Positions 1 to 8,249 of a DNA stretch of 39,701 bases are shown here, in pieces. Each line of letters begins with the position of its first letter. Position 1 is the first letter of the stretch. The notes below the pieces were generated by a model. It made no database searches. It was not told where the DNA came from and saw only the letters and a program-made list of their open reading frames with translations. The stretch comes from Planctomycetota bacterium. GTDB lineage: Bacteria > Planctomycetota > UBA1135 > UBA2386. The translations under genes were made by a program, and so were the position numbers. Where the stretch lies: positions 1-39,701 of the forward strand of contig JAQCBR010000022.1 in assembly GCA_027621295.1 (NCBI GenBank), read 5' to 3'.

Positions 1-89
1 GCCCAGCGCTTCGATGTGGACGGCTGCGACGTGGTGCGAATCGGCTGGTGGCGCATCGCCGCGAAGCGGAGGCGGACTCGCGGTGGAGC

Positions 90-1346
90 TCATGCCTGTC
101 GCTCCGTCTCTGCGGTATCGGTGTCCTCCTCGCTCTCGCCTGTCGTGTCGAAGTGGTGGGGACGGGGGCCGTCCTCGATCGGGTGAGCCGCCAGCTCCGC
201 GTCGGTGGCCAAGCAAGCGTCGAGGCGGGCCCTGACCGCGGCCTCGTCCAGGTCCTGACCGATGAACACGAGCTGCTGGGTGCGGTCGCCCCAGCGCTCA
301 TCCCAGTCGCTCTCGACGGCGGCACAGGCTTCCTCGTCTTCGGGCCAGTGCTCGCGAGGCGTCGCGGCCCACCAGTGTCCCGCGGTCGCCAGGTCGCTGA
401 CTCCGCCAGTCTGCGAGATCTGGCGCGCGATGGTCGGATCCTCGGCGATCCAGAAAGTGCCCTTGGAGCGCAGCAAGCGAGTCCAGAACGCGTCGTCGTT
501 GATCAGCTCCCACAGACGGTCTGCCGCGAATGGTCGCCGCTCGCGGTAGACGAAGCTGCTGATGCCGTACTCCTCGGTCTCGGGAGTGTGTTCGCCCTGC
601 AGTTCGCGGACCCAGGCCGCCGACCGTGCGGCGGTCTCGAAGTCGAAGCGGCCGGTGCCGACGACCTCGCGCAACGGGACCTGGCCGTAGGCGGCGCGGA
701 GGATGCGTGCGCCAGGATTCAGTGCTCGGATCGCGCCCTCTACCGCGGCAACCCGATCGGCCGGGACGCGGTCGATCTTCGAGATCACCACCACGTCGGC
801 GAACTCGACCTGGTCCGCGAGGAGCCCGGCGAGCGAGCGTTCGTCTTCTTCGCCGAGCGACTCGCCACGGTCGGCCAGCGCATCGCTCCCCATGTAGTCC
901 TCGAGGAACGAGGAGGCATCGACGACGGTGACCATCGTGTCCAGCTTCGCCAGATCGGCCAGACTCCTGCCGTCCTCGTCGCGGAACGAGAAGGTCTGCG
1001 CCACCGGCACCGGTTCGGAGATGCCGGTGGATTCGATCAGCAGGTGGTCGAATCGCCTCTCCTCAGCGAGTCGAGTGACCTCTGCGAGAAGGTCGTCGCG
1101 CAGGGTGCAACAAATGCATCCGTTCGACATCTCGACCAGGGTCTCTTCGGTCCGCGACAGGTCTGCTCCACCGTTCGCGACCAGGTCGGCGTCGATGTTG
1201 ACCTCCGACATGTCGTTGACGATCACCGCCACCCGGAGTCCCTCCCGATTGCGGAGAACCTGATTCAGCAGGGTGGTCTTTCCAGCCCCAAGGAAGCCGG
1301 ACAGGACGGTGACGGGGAGCCTTGCGTCGAGATCTGCGGGAGCCAT
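90..1346 (-). CDS. COG0523 (YciC/CobW-type) GTPase metallochaperone
   Basis: P-loop GTPase of the COG0523 family, thought to deliver zinc or another metal to client proteins in the cytoplasm. From the chosen ATG the protein is 418 residues. It shows the Walker A motif GFLGAGKT (about 17-24), the family's metal-binding CxCC (GCICC, Cys77/79/80), an SKID guanine-specificity element near 195 and a CobW C-terminal domain over roughly the last 150 residues, ending in an acidic tail with a His pair. The phrase [11 protein letters not shown] after the P-loop is typical of the zinc-linked YciC branch rather than of true CobW from cobalamin synthesis. A GTG seven codons upstream (1367) is an alternative start; neither has a convincing Shine-Dalgarno. 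No Zur-like operator was recognised upstream. Family assignment is firm; the metal is inferred. Confidence 0.93.
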   Translation of the reverse strand: MAPADLDARLPVTVLSGFLGAGKTTLLNQVLRNREGLRVAVIVNDMSEVNIDADLVANGGADLSRTEETLVEMSNGCICCTLRDDLLAEVTRLAEERRFDHLLIESTGISEPVPVAQTFSFRDEDGRSLADLAKLDTMVTVVDASSFLEDYMGSDALADRGESLGEEDERSLAGLLADQVEFADVVVISKIDRVPADRVAAVEGAIRALNPGARILRAAYGQVPLREVVGTGRFDFETAARSAAWVRELQGEHTPETEEYGISSFVYRERRPFAADRLWELINDDAFWTRLLRSKGTFWIAEDPTIARQISQTGGVSDLATAGHWWAATPREHWPEDEEACAAVESDWDERWGDRTQQLVFIGQDLDEAAVRARLDACLATDAELAAHPIEDGPRPHHFDTTGESEEDTDTAETERQA

Positions 1347-1588
1347 CCCTCGATCAATGCCGCCCACGGCGCCGGAGTTCGCAAACCCGACGAATCATCT
1401 GCGGCCGATCGGCTGGGGCGGGGAACATCGCCGTCGGAGCCTGGAAAGGCCGGGCGGCGGAAAGAGGTATCCCACGATCACTGCCCGCCGGCGGGGACCC
1501 GTCCGCGGAGCGCCCGCAGAGCCACGCTCGAAGCGCTGCTGTCACAGCCTGTGCGAGGGCGCCGAACCCCTGCACGTGCGCGGGGGAA

Positions 1589-1664
<76 letters not shown>

Positions 1665-1759
1665 GTGAGGGTCGGGAAGCTAGCGCGCGGGGAACGGGGA
1701 GGGAAGGGGGTTGTTGGCTGGGTTTCGAGCGCGCCGGCGCCCCAGGGTCACGCTCGCCG

Positions 1760-3115
1760 TCAGGCCAGGAGTTCGGGCAGAGGTCCGATCCGGTGCGCTT
1801 CTTCGGAGAGCGCGAGGTCGGGCTGGCCGAAGTGCTCGATGGGCTCGCCTGCGGCGTGGCAGACGGTGGTCAGCCAGCTGCCGATCGTGCTGTGTCCCCG
1901 GCTGCCGTAGCGCGGCCAGGCGAGGTAGCGGTTGCCCATGCGGAGCGTGCCGCCCAGGTTGCCGAGCGCGAGCATCGGCCACTCCATCGCCGACGAGTGG
2001 TGGCGGTCGGAGTTGTCGCTGAGGTAGACGATCAGCGTGTTGTCGAGCATCGAGCCGTCGCCCTCGGGCGTCGCCCGGAGGCGCTCCGCCATGCCTGCGA
2101 CCAGCTCGAGGTGGAACCGCCGGATGCGGTCCCGGCACTGCTGCGCGGTCTCGGTGCCGTTGCTCGAGCCGTGGCCGACCGAGTGCACGGTCGGCGTGAT
2201 GCCGATGCCCTCGTACGAGGACTGCAGGTCGTCGCAGTGCAGCGTCACGACGTTGGTGATGCCGGTGATCAGCGCGGCCGTCGCCATGTCGAAGTGCGCG
2301 TCGAGGTGGTGCGTCGACAGCTTCGACGTGTACTTGTCGCCGAGCTCCGGTGCGTGCGCGGCGAGCTGCTCCTGCATGGAGACCAGCTGGTGTCGGCGCC
2401 GCGTCAGCGTCTCGAAGCCCTCCAGGTAGTGACCGAGCTTCTCGCGCTCCGGTGCGGGGAGGCGACCCTGGAGCCGCCGGATGTCCTCCGACATGAAGTC
2501 GAGCACGCTGCCGCTGCGGCGGTACTTCTTCGCGATGTCGCCCCCGTCGACGATGCTGCCGAACAGGTTCATGTAGGCGAGCTCTGGGTCGCACTGGAAC
2601 GGCAGCTGCTGGTTCCTGCCGCGCGCCGAGATCGCCGGGTAGGCCGTGCCGGCGCCGCCTGCGCCCATCTTGAGCCCGACGTGGTCGAAGACCGACGGGA
2701 AGCGCGTGCTCAGCCAGCCGTCGAGGGTCGGGCCGGTCGGCGGGGTGTTGCCGTTGGCCTGATAGGCTCCCAGCGCGCCGTAGAACGAGCTGTGTCCGAT
2801 CGTGCACATCCGGCCGCTCAGCCCCTGCAGGATCGTCAGTCGATCGACGAACGGCCCGAGCGGCTCGAGGCTGTCGTGGAGAGCGCGGCCCTCGAGCGTG
2901 GCGTCGACGAGCTGGTCGCCGCCGCGCGCGAGCCCCTCGGGCTCCAGGTAATCGCCCTGCAGCCCGCTGCTCTTGACGACGAAGACGAAGCGCTTGGGCA
3001 GCTGCTGCTCCGGCCGCCCGAACTCGAGCATGGAGAGATGCCGCAAGAACGGCGACAGCGCCATGGAGCCCGCGCCGAGGAAGCCGCCGCGGAGGATCGA
3101 TCTGCGTGAGTGCAT
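1760..3115 (-). CDS. DUF1552 family Tat-exported protein
   Basis: A 451-residue member of the DUF1552 family, of unknown biochemical function, typically encoded next to DUF1592/DUF1588 cytochrome c proteins in planctomycetes, Verrucomicrobia and myxobacteria. The N-terminus carries a twin-arginine export signal (HSRRSILRGGFLG, about residues 2-14) followed by a hydrophobic stretch, so it should be exported folded, perhaps with a cofactor. The body has the family's features: an early FVVKSSGLQG segment, GHSSFYGALG, LDFMSEDIRRL and a late YLSDNSDRHHSS. Its ATG lies 2 nt after the stop of the DUF1592 gene upstream, so the two are almost certainly co-translated. Family call is secure; function is not known. 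Confidence 0.92.
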   Translation of the reverse strand: MHSRRSILRGGFLGAGSMALSPFLRHLSMLEFGRPEQQLPKRFVFVVKSSGLQGDYLEPEGLARGGDQLVDATLEGRALHDSLEPLGPFVDRLTILQGLSGRMCTIGHSSFYGALGAYQANGNTPPTGPTLDGWLSTRFPSVFDHVGLKMGAGGAGTAYPAISARGRNQQLPFQCDPELAYMNLFGSIVDGGDIAKKYRRSGSVLDFMSEDIRRLQGRLPAPEREKLGHYLEGFETLTRRRHQLVSMQEQLAAHAPELGDKYTSKLSTHHLDAHFDMATAALITGITNVVTLHCDDLQSSYEGIGITPTVHSVGHGSSNGTETAQQCRDRIRRFHLELVAGMAERLRATPEGDGSMLDNTLIVYLSDNSDRHHSSAMEWPMLALGNLGGTLRMGNRYLAWPRYGSRGHSTIGSWLTTVCHAAGEPIEHFGQPDLALSEEAHRIGPLPELLA

Positions 3116-3117
3116 GG

Positions 3118-5550
3118 CTACTTGCGGTAGAGGAACGAGTCGGAGGTCAGCAGCGCGACCAGAGCTTCGCGGAAGCTGCCGCCCGACTCCACGTAGGCAC
3201 GGTCCATCGCGCGCAGCGTTCGGCTGTCGCGAGGCACCTCGTTCCGACCCATCCAGAAGCGGAACACGTGGCGGAGGAACGACTGCCGCACGAGGTCCGA
3301 GCGGCCGAGGCGCTCCATCATCTGGCGCACGTCCGAGACTTCGCCGTCGAGGGATTCGTCGCCGGTGTAGTCGACGGTGCCCGTCGTGACGACCGGCTTG
3401 TCACGCTCGAGTTCACGGAAGCGGCCGACGTGGTTGAACTGCTCGAACGGCATGCCGAGCGGGTTCATCTTCTTGTGGCAGCCCCAGCACTTGGGCTCGT
3501 GCACGACGGCGAAGCGCTCGCGGAGCGTCATCGTGTCGCTGTCCGGGATCACCGCCTGCACGGTGATCGGCACGTCCATCACGTAGCCGGCGAGCAGCTT
3601 CTCGCGGATCCACTTGCCGCGCCGCACCGGGTCGTTGTCGAAGTTGCCGGAGTGCGCGACCAGCCAGCTCGGCTGCGTCAGCACGCCGCAGCGCTGTCCC
3701 GCGGGCGCCGTGACCGGCTGGCCGATCTGGAACTCACGTTCGTAGGGGTCGAGGTTGTAGCTCTGCGTGTCGTGGGTGGCCCGCCAGGTGTCGAGGCCGC
3801 CCGCACGCTTGACCTGCTTCTCGTTCCGCTCGCCGTTCCAGTAGCTGACGAAGATCTTGTCGGTCGTCAGGAGCTCGTAGAGCACGTCGCGGTCCTGCTC
3901 GAGCACGTGCAGCACCAGCGCGTCCGTGTCGTACATCAGGCGCGCAGCGGTGTGGTTGTGGAACTGTCGGAACTCGTCGCGCTGCTCGAAGCTGTCGACT
4001 TCCTTGAAGACCTCGGACGCCTTGTGGTAGCCGAAGAACTCGCGGAAGAACTGCAGCACGCGCGGGTTCGTGACGCTGCGGATGTCACGGTTGTGGTTGG
4101 GCGACGGATTGCGCTGCGGCTGCGCGAGCATGTGCCGGACGGCCGCCTCGACGTGCTCGCGCGTCTCGAGATGTCCGGCCTGCATCTGCTCGACCAGCCA
4201 GCCGTGCCGCGGGTAGCTGACCTTCTGCTGCTCGGTCAGAGCCCTCTGGACCAGCGGCTCGACGTCCTGGTCGAACACTGGCTCGGTGGGGAACGCGTCG
4301 ACCCCGAACGGCGAGCGGTCGTCGAACGCGTACTGGATCGCGAAGACGAGCTCGAGCGGCGACAGCATGCGCCTGCCGTGCTCGTCCGCCTCGCCGAGGC
4401 CCATCTCCATCCGGTAGACGAACTCCGGGGAGATCGCGACGGCGACCAGCACGGCTTGGAGCGCCATCGTGTTGCCGAGCGGGACGTTCGTGAGGAACAG
4501 GTCGTCGTAGTAGTGGACGATCTCCTGCTCGTCGGGCGTGCGGCGCAGGAGCAGCTCGAACGCGAGCGCGAGCGCGGGGTCGAACACGGCGCGCGGCGGG
4601 GTGCCCTCGTGGCGCATGACGGCGCGGAACACCGCTGGGACCTCGCCGCGGCGCTCGGTGCTCGTCGTCACCTCGCCGCCGACGAACATGCCGTGGTTGT
4701 TGCCGTGCCGGCTGTCCTTGGTCTTGACCTCGGTCGTGATCGCGACCGGCTGGCCGACCGTCAGGATCTCGGCCATCCGCTCCGCGTTCGTCAGGAGCGC
4801 CTCGAGCGACGCCTGGTCCGCGGCGATGTCGGCGTAGTCGGTGATGCCCGAGGCGTGGTGCACGAACTCGTAGAACGGGTTCGCGTAGCGCTCGTCGGAG
4901 AAGTAGCGCAGCGTGATGGTCTTGCCGGCGTGTGGGCCGAACTGCACGCGGTGGATGTCGCCCTCGCGGAAGGCGCCGCCCACCTTGACCGAGAGCCGGT
5001 GCTGGCTGCCGTAGGCACGGCCCCAGAGGTCGGCGTAGATCTGCGGCCGCTGCCGCCAGAGTCTCGCATCGGTGTAGGGCGGCTCGTCGACTTCTCCCGA
5101 GAACAGCTGCGCGTGGTCGACGTAATTGCCGAACTGGGGGAGCCGCATCTTCTCGGCCAGGTGGATGCCGCGCCCCTCGGCGATCAGCTGGTCGTCGATC
5201 CAGCCCAGCATGGCCTGCTTGTCGTCGGCGCTCGGCTGGTTCCTCGTCGAGCGGGGCGGCATCTCGTCGAAGCGCACCCGGTAGAAGACCTGCCGCCAGG
5301 TCTCGGACGAGTCGAGGTCGCCGAAGTCGTGCGACAGGGTGTCGAGCCGGAGCCCGCCCTTCTGCTGGCGGGGGCCGTGGCATCGCACGCAGTAGCGGGC
5401 GAGGAACGGCTCTGCTGTCTCCGCGAATCCGGATCCCGACTCGGCGGCCCGTGCCTCCGGCTCCTGGGCCGCGGCCGGCGCGGCGAACAGAGCGCTGGCG
5501 CACCCGGCGAGGAAGACATGCGACAGCACGGCGAGCGTCGGGAACTTCAT
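3118..5550 (-). CDS. DUF1592/DUF1588/DUF1585 cytochrome c-type secreted protein
   Basis: An 810-residue exported protein of the planctomycete cytochrome c / DUF1587-DUF1592-DUF1588-DUF1585 architecture. Signal peptide at residues 1-28 (hydrophobic core ending APAAAQ). Two CxxCH haem motifs are visible: YCVRCHG close to the N-terminus (about residue 55) and CWGCHKKMNP near residue 690, the second within the DUF1588 region that precedes the C-terminal DUF1585 segment. These proteins are thought to be periplasmic redox proteins; no substrate is known. The start at ATG 5550 is preferred because it overlaps the stop of the upstream LRR gene by 4 nt (ATGA) and begins directly with the signal peptide, while a start five codons upstream would add MPHPT. 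It pairs with the DUF1552 gene downstream. Confidence 0.92.
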   Translation of the reverse strand: MKFPTLAVLSHVFLAGCASALFAAPAAAQEPEARAAESGSGFAETAEPFLARYCVRCHGPRQQKGGLRLDTLSHDFGDLDSSETWRQVFYRVRFDEMPPRSTRNQPSADDKQAMLGWIDDQLIAEGRGIHLAEKMRLPQFGNYVDHAQLFSGEVDEPPYTDARLWRQRPQIYADLWGRAYGSQHRLSVKVGGAFREGDIHRVQFGPHAGKTITLRYFSDERYANPFYEFVHHASGITDYADIAADQASLEALLTNAERMAEILTVGQPVAITTEVKTKDSRHGNNHGMFVGGEVTTSTERRGEVPAVFRAVMRHEGTPPRAVFDPALALAFELLLRRTPDEQEIVHYYDDLFLTNVPLGNTMALQAVLVAVAISPEFVYRMEMGLGEADEHGRRMLSPLELVFAIQYAFDDRSPFGVDAFPTEPVFDQDVEPLVQRALTEQQKVSYPRHGWLVEQMQAGHLETREHVEAAVRHMLAQPQRNPSPNHNRDIRSVTNPRVLQFFREFFGYHKASEVFKEVDSFEQRDEFRQFHNHTAARLMYDTDALVLHVLEQDRDVLYELLTTDKIFVSYWNGERNEKQVKRAGGLDTWRATHDTQSYNLDPYEREFQIGQPVTAPAGQRCGVLTQPSWLVAHSGNFDNDPVRRGKWIREKLLAGYVMDVPITVQAVIPDSDTMTLRERFAVVHEPKCWGCHKKMNPLGMPFEQFNHVGRFRELERDKPVVTTGTVDYTGDESLDGEVSDVRQMMERLGRSDLVRQSFLRHVFRFWMGRNEVPRDSRTLRAMDRAYVESGGSFREALVALLTSDSFLYRK

Positions 5551-6824
5551 GGTCGGATGCGGCACTCGGCGAGGTCACGACGCAGGGAGTCGATGCTCGG
5601 TCGCGACAGCCGGGGGCAGCCGCGCAGATCCAGATACCGGAGGGTCTGCATGCCCCGCAGCGCGTCGAGGTCGGCGTCCTGGAGCTGCGCACAGCCACGC
5701 AGCGTCAGTTCTCCGAGCTCGAGATCGGCCAGGGAACGGAGACCCTCCCCGGTGACGCCGAGACATCCGTCCAGGTGGAGTCTGCGGAGCGCGGTGAGAT
5801 CTGCGAGGCTGCGAAGGCCTGCGTCGCCCACCGCCGAGCAGCTCGACAGCGTCAGCTGCTCCAGGTCCGGCATCGACGCGACCGCGCGGAGGGCGCGATC
5901 GTCGATCCCTTCGCAGTGCCACATGTTGAGCGTGCGCAGCGCGGTCAGCCCGGAGAGCTGCGCGACGCCGGGGCCCGTGAAGTTCGCGTTGTCGCAGATG
6001 CTCAGGTGGCGGAGCCCGGTCAGCGTGCCGACGTGCCCGAGCCCCTGATCGGTGAGCGCGCGGATGCTGCCGACGTCGAGCCACTCGAGCTCGGTCAGAC
6101 CGTCGAGTGCCTCGAGCGTCCGGTCCGTCAGCTCCAGGCACTGGAACAGGTTGAGGGTCCGCAGACCCGACTTGTTGCGGATGTTGACGATCGCCGCGTC
6201 GACCAGCCGCTTGGATTCGTGCAGGTCGAGATGGACGAGGTGGGGCGGCAGCACCAAGTCGTGACCCTCGTGCCACCAGCAGAACGCCAGCTCCAGGGTC
6301 TCGATCTGCGTGAGCTCGGCGAACAGTCGGTTGAACGCGGCGTCACCGACCTTGTGGCACCCGTAGAGCCGGAGCGTGCGGAGCTCGGTCAGGGGCTCGA
6401 GCCGCCGCAGCTCTCGGTCGCCGATCGCGTCGCAGCCGTTGAGGTTCAGTTCGTGGAGCTGCGTCAGGAGCTCGATGCCCGCGATGTCCCACTCGCGGTT
6501 GCCGCTGGCGTCGAGTGTTCTGAGGGATGGCAGTGGGGCCAGGTGGCGGATGCCGCGGACGAAGCGGTCCGCGTCACGCACGCTCAGGCGCTCGAGCTTC
6601 TGCATGCCCTGCAGCTGCTGCATCGCGTCCGCAGGCAGGGCCTTGCACTGGGACAGATCCAGCGTCGTCGCGTCGGTGGCGGAGGCGATGCCGGCGAACT
6701 CGGCGGCGGTCAGCAGGTGCCGACGCTGGCTGGCGAGCGCCTGGGCCGCCTCCGGCGACATCGGCTGTTGGCCGAGCAGCGCGCCGGCGCAGTGCAGCAG
6801 GCAGAGAGCCCGGGCGAAACGCAT
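5547..6824 (-). CDS. Secreted leucine-rich repeat protein, cysteine-containing type
   Basis: A 425-residue protein with a short signal peptide (about 1-20) and then about 14 tandem leucine-rich repeats of 22-25 residues covering nearly the whole chain, with the pattern L..L.LxxCxxLxDxxLxxL (for example LTLSSCSAVGDAGL, LHLDGCLGVTGEGL, LDLRGCPRLS). This is the cysteine-containing (AMN1/F-box-like) LRR class, a protein-binding solenoid. No enzymatic domain is present. It is first in an operon with the DUF1592 and DUF1552 genes and its stop overlaps the next start (ATGA), so it may act as binding partner or scaffold for them; that is inference. GTG at 6830 is an alternative start. No clear ribosome binding site was seen. 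Confidence 0.88.
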   Translation of the reverse strand: MRFARALCLLHCAGALLGQQPMSPEAAQALASQRRHLLTAAEFAGIASATDATTLDLSQCKALPADAMQQLQGMQKLERLSVRDADRFVRGIRHLAPLPSLRTLDASGNREWDIAGIELLTQLHELNLNGCDAIGDRELRRLEPLTELRTLRLYGCHKVGDAAFNRLFAELTQIETLELAFCWWHEGHDLVLPPHLVHLDLHESKRLVDAAIVNIRNKSGLRTLNLFQCLELTDRTLEALDGLTELEWLDVGSIRALTDQGLGHVGTLTGLRHLSICDNANFTGPGVAQLSGLTALRTLNMWHCEGIDDRALRAVASMPDLEQLTLSSCSAVGDAGLRSLADLTALRRLHLDGCLGVTGEGLRSLADLELGELTLRGCAQLQDADLDALRGMQTLRYLDLRGCPRLSRPSIDSLRRDLAECRIRP

Positions 6825-6930
6825 CCGCACAAGCTTAGGCGGTCGATCCGGGCGGGCAATCGAGTCGCCCTCGGGCGCCCGGTTCGTGGACCGCCGCGGT
6901 GGGTGGCGGAGCGGGGGGTTGTCCTGGCCG

Positions 6931-7130
6931 CTCCCGGTGTTCCAATCTCCGGCGCTCCTGGCGACTGGAAGCGAGGTGAGAATCCTCCACGGTCCCGCCG
7001 CTGTGAGCGCGGACGACGGCTGCGTGCGACCCGAGCCCAGGCTCGGTGCGCGACCACTGCGGAAACCCGGGTCGGGTGGATGCGGGAAGGTGCGGCCCGA
7101 GGTGGATGCGCGAGTCAGAACACGGAAGCC
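6931..7130 (+). promoter_or_regulatory. Cobalamin (B12) riboswitch aptamer
   Basis: Between the divergent LRR and exported-protein genes lies a strong match to the cobalamin riboswitch core. Seen in order: GGTGTTCC at 6936-6943; GGAAGCGAGGTGAGAATCC at 6967-6985, then ACGGTCCCGCCGCTGTGA up to 7006; CCACTG at 7054-7059; GGGAAGGTGCGG at 7084-7095; and the B12-box-like GAGTCAGAACACGG at 7112-7125. GTGTTC (6937-6942) pairs perfectly with GAACAC (7118-7123), closing the aptamer as stem P1. The class is well established to bind adenosyl- or hydroxocobalamin and to switch expression off. Boundaries are approximate and the ligand subtype cannot be told by eye. Confidence 0.9.
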
Positions 7131-7159
7131 AGGGAGTGGTTTCGCGGGCAGATCTGCTG

Positions 7160-7195
7160 CCCCGAGTCTCGAGTGCGCCCCGCGTGGAATCGGGG
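7160..7195 (+). promoter_or_regulatory. Possible riboswitch expression-platform hairpin before the ribosome binding site
   Basis: CCCCGA (7160-7165) and TCGGGG (7190-7195) form a 6-bp stem that ends two bases before the GGAGG Shine-Dalgarno of the downstream gene. There is no T-tract after it, so if it takes part in switching, translational control is more likely than transcription termination. This is an inference from base pairing only. Confidence 0.4.
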
Positions 7196-7197
7196 TC

Positions 7198-7202
7198 GGA
7201 GG
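7198..7202 (+). promoter_or_regulatory. Shine-Dalgarno that fixes the start of the riboswitch-controlled gene
   Basis: GGAGG sits 5 nt before ATG 7208 and just downstream of the riboswitch. It decides in favour of this ATG, which is followed at once by a signal peptide, over the longer frame that would run back into the aptamer. Confidence 0.75.
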
Positions 7203-7207
7203 TGTCG

Positions 7208-8197
7208 ATGTTCTGTGTCGCTCGTCTCGCGCGTGCGGTCGGCGGCTTCGCCGCGTGTCTCGTTCCGGCGGCCCACGTCGGCGCGCAGGTCGGCTACGCA
7301 GACCGCGTCGTCGCCGCGGACACGATGGGCCAGGCGGGTGGCGGGATCTTCATGCCGACGTTCGCGCTCGGGCGACCCGACGGTGCGGTGCACACGCTCG
7401 GCATCGGCGGGTTCCTGACGCTCGGCTTCGACGTCCCGATCGTCGACGGGCCGGGCGCCGATCTCGTGGTCGCCGAGAACGCGTTCCGCTCGTTCCAGGC
7501 GCCGTGGACGACGTTCGCCGAGGTTTGCTTCGTCGAGGTCAGCACGGACGGCCTGCACTTCGCGCGGTTCCCGTCGCGCTACACCGGCCCGCAGGTCGAT
7601 CCGGGCGCGTTCGCGTTCGTGCACACGGGTTCCTACGGCGGGCTCGGCGGCGTCGGCGCGGTGGAGCTGGCGGCCGATCCGGCGGACGTGCCGTCCTACG
7701 GCGGCGACGCGTTCGACCTCGCGGACCTGACGGCGCATCCAGAGGTGGTCGCCGGTCGCGTCGATCTCCAGCAGATCCGCGAAGTGCGGCTCGTCGACGT
7801 CCGCACCGGGATCGACGCCGACTCGACCGGGGTACCGATCCGCGACGCGGGTGCAGGCGCAGCGGACATCGACGGCGTCGTCGCGCTGCACCAGCAGGGC
7901 TCGGTCGCCGCAGGATCACCTGCCGTGGCGCTGCAGATCCCGCCCTCCGGGGCGTTCGTCCTCGACGTCGGAGACCCGGACGGCCTCGGCGATCTGCAGG
8001 GCCTCAGCGCGTCGCTGTTCGGAGTCACGGTCGACCCGACGTTCCTCTTCACGCTCGGCCAGGTGACGGCGGTGACCCCGACGTCGTTCCAGCTCGTGCT
8101 TCCCGGCCCACTGCCGGCATCGATCCCGCTCCGGATGGCGGTGTCCGTGCGCGACGCAGCGGGTCACGCGAGCTCGGCGATGCGGACGCGGGGCTGA
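7208..8197 (+). CDS. Secreted protein under cobalamin riboswitch control
   Basis: A 329-residue exported protein with a signal peptide (about 1-27, ending AHVGAQ). The N-terminal two thirds contain GFLTLGFDVPIVDGPGADLVVAENAF, followed by a VEVSTDGLHFARFPS segment, GGDAFDLADL and a REVRLVDVRTG strand. This layout is that of exported 'cell surface' proteins in which a 'GSITLGFDxPIxNGPGxDFxVFENAF' block is followed by a jelly-roll-like sheet; to my knowledge relatives occur beside TonB-dependent cobalamin receptors and YncE-like surface proteins in Bacteroidetes. Residues from about 235 on are a second beta-rich part without a recognised family. No lipobox, sorting signal or membrane anchor is visible. 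The upstream riboswitch points to a role in cobalamin capture or handling, but no receptor or Btu transporter is adjacent, so the exact function is inferred. Confidence 0.82.
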   Translation: MFCVARLARAVGGFAACLVPAAHVGAQVGYADRVVAADTMGQAGGGIFMPTFALGRPDGAVHTLGIGGFLTLGFDVPIVDGPGADLVVAENAFRSFQAPWTTFAEVCFVEVSTDGLHFARFPSRYTGPQVDPGAFAFVHTGSYGGLGGVGAVELAADPADVPSYGGDAFDLADLTAHPEVVAGRVDLQQIREVRLVDVRTGIDADSTGVPIRDAGAGAADIDGVVALHQQGSVAAGSPAVALQIPPSGAFVLDVGDPDGLGDLQGLSASLFGVTVDPTFLFTLGQVTAVTPTSFQLVLPGPLPASIPLRMAVSVRDAAGHASSAMRTRG

Positions 8198-8249
8198 CGC
8201 CCGGCGGTGGGCTCGTTCGCCTCGTGACGACCTCCCCGGCAGCCCCACT

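Noticed and set aside
1-56. Possible minus-strand gene beginning at ATG 56 (MRHQPIRTTSQ) and leaving the window.
   Set aside because: Only 18 residues are visible, there is no Shine-Dalgarno, and no family can be recognised.
90-1367. Reading the CobW-family protein as a cobalamin biosynthesis enzyme linked to the riboswitch.
   Set aside because: The sequence resembles the zinc-associated YciC branch, no other cob gene is present, and the riboswitch is about 5.6 kb away on the other strand.
1687-1710. Purine-rich tract upstream of the tRNA as a regulatory element.
   Set aside because: No symmetry, no pairing and no known factor; G-rich runs are expected at this base composition.
3106-6048. 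Very long plus-strand open frame (about 980 codons) opposite the DUF1592 and LRR genes.
   Set aside because: It is Arg/Val/Glu-rich antisense translation of well-recognised minus-strand genes, an effect of high G+C; the same holds for other long frames at 15661-19158, 20890-23529 and 36303-38657.
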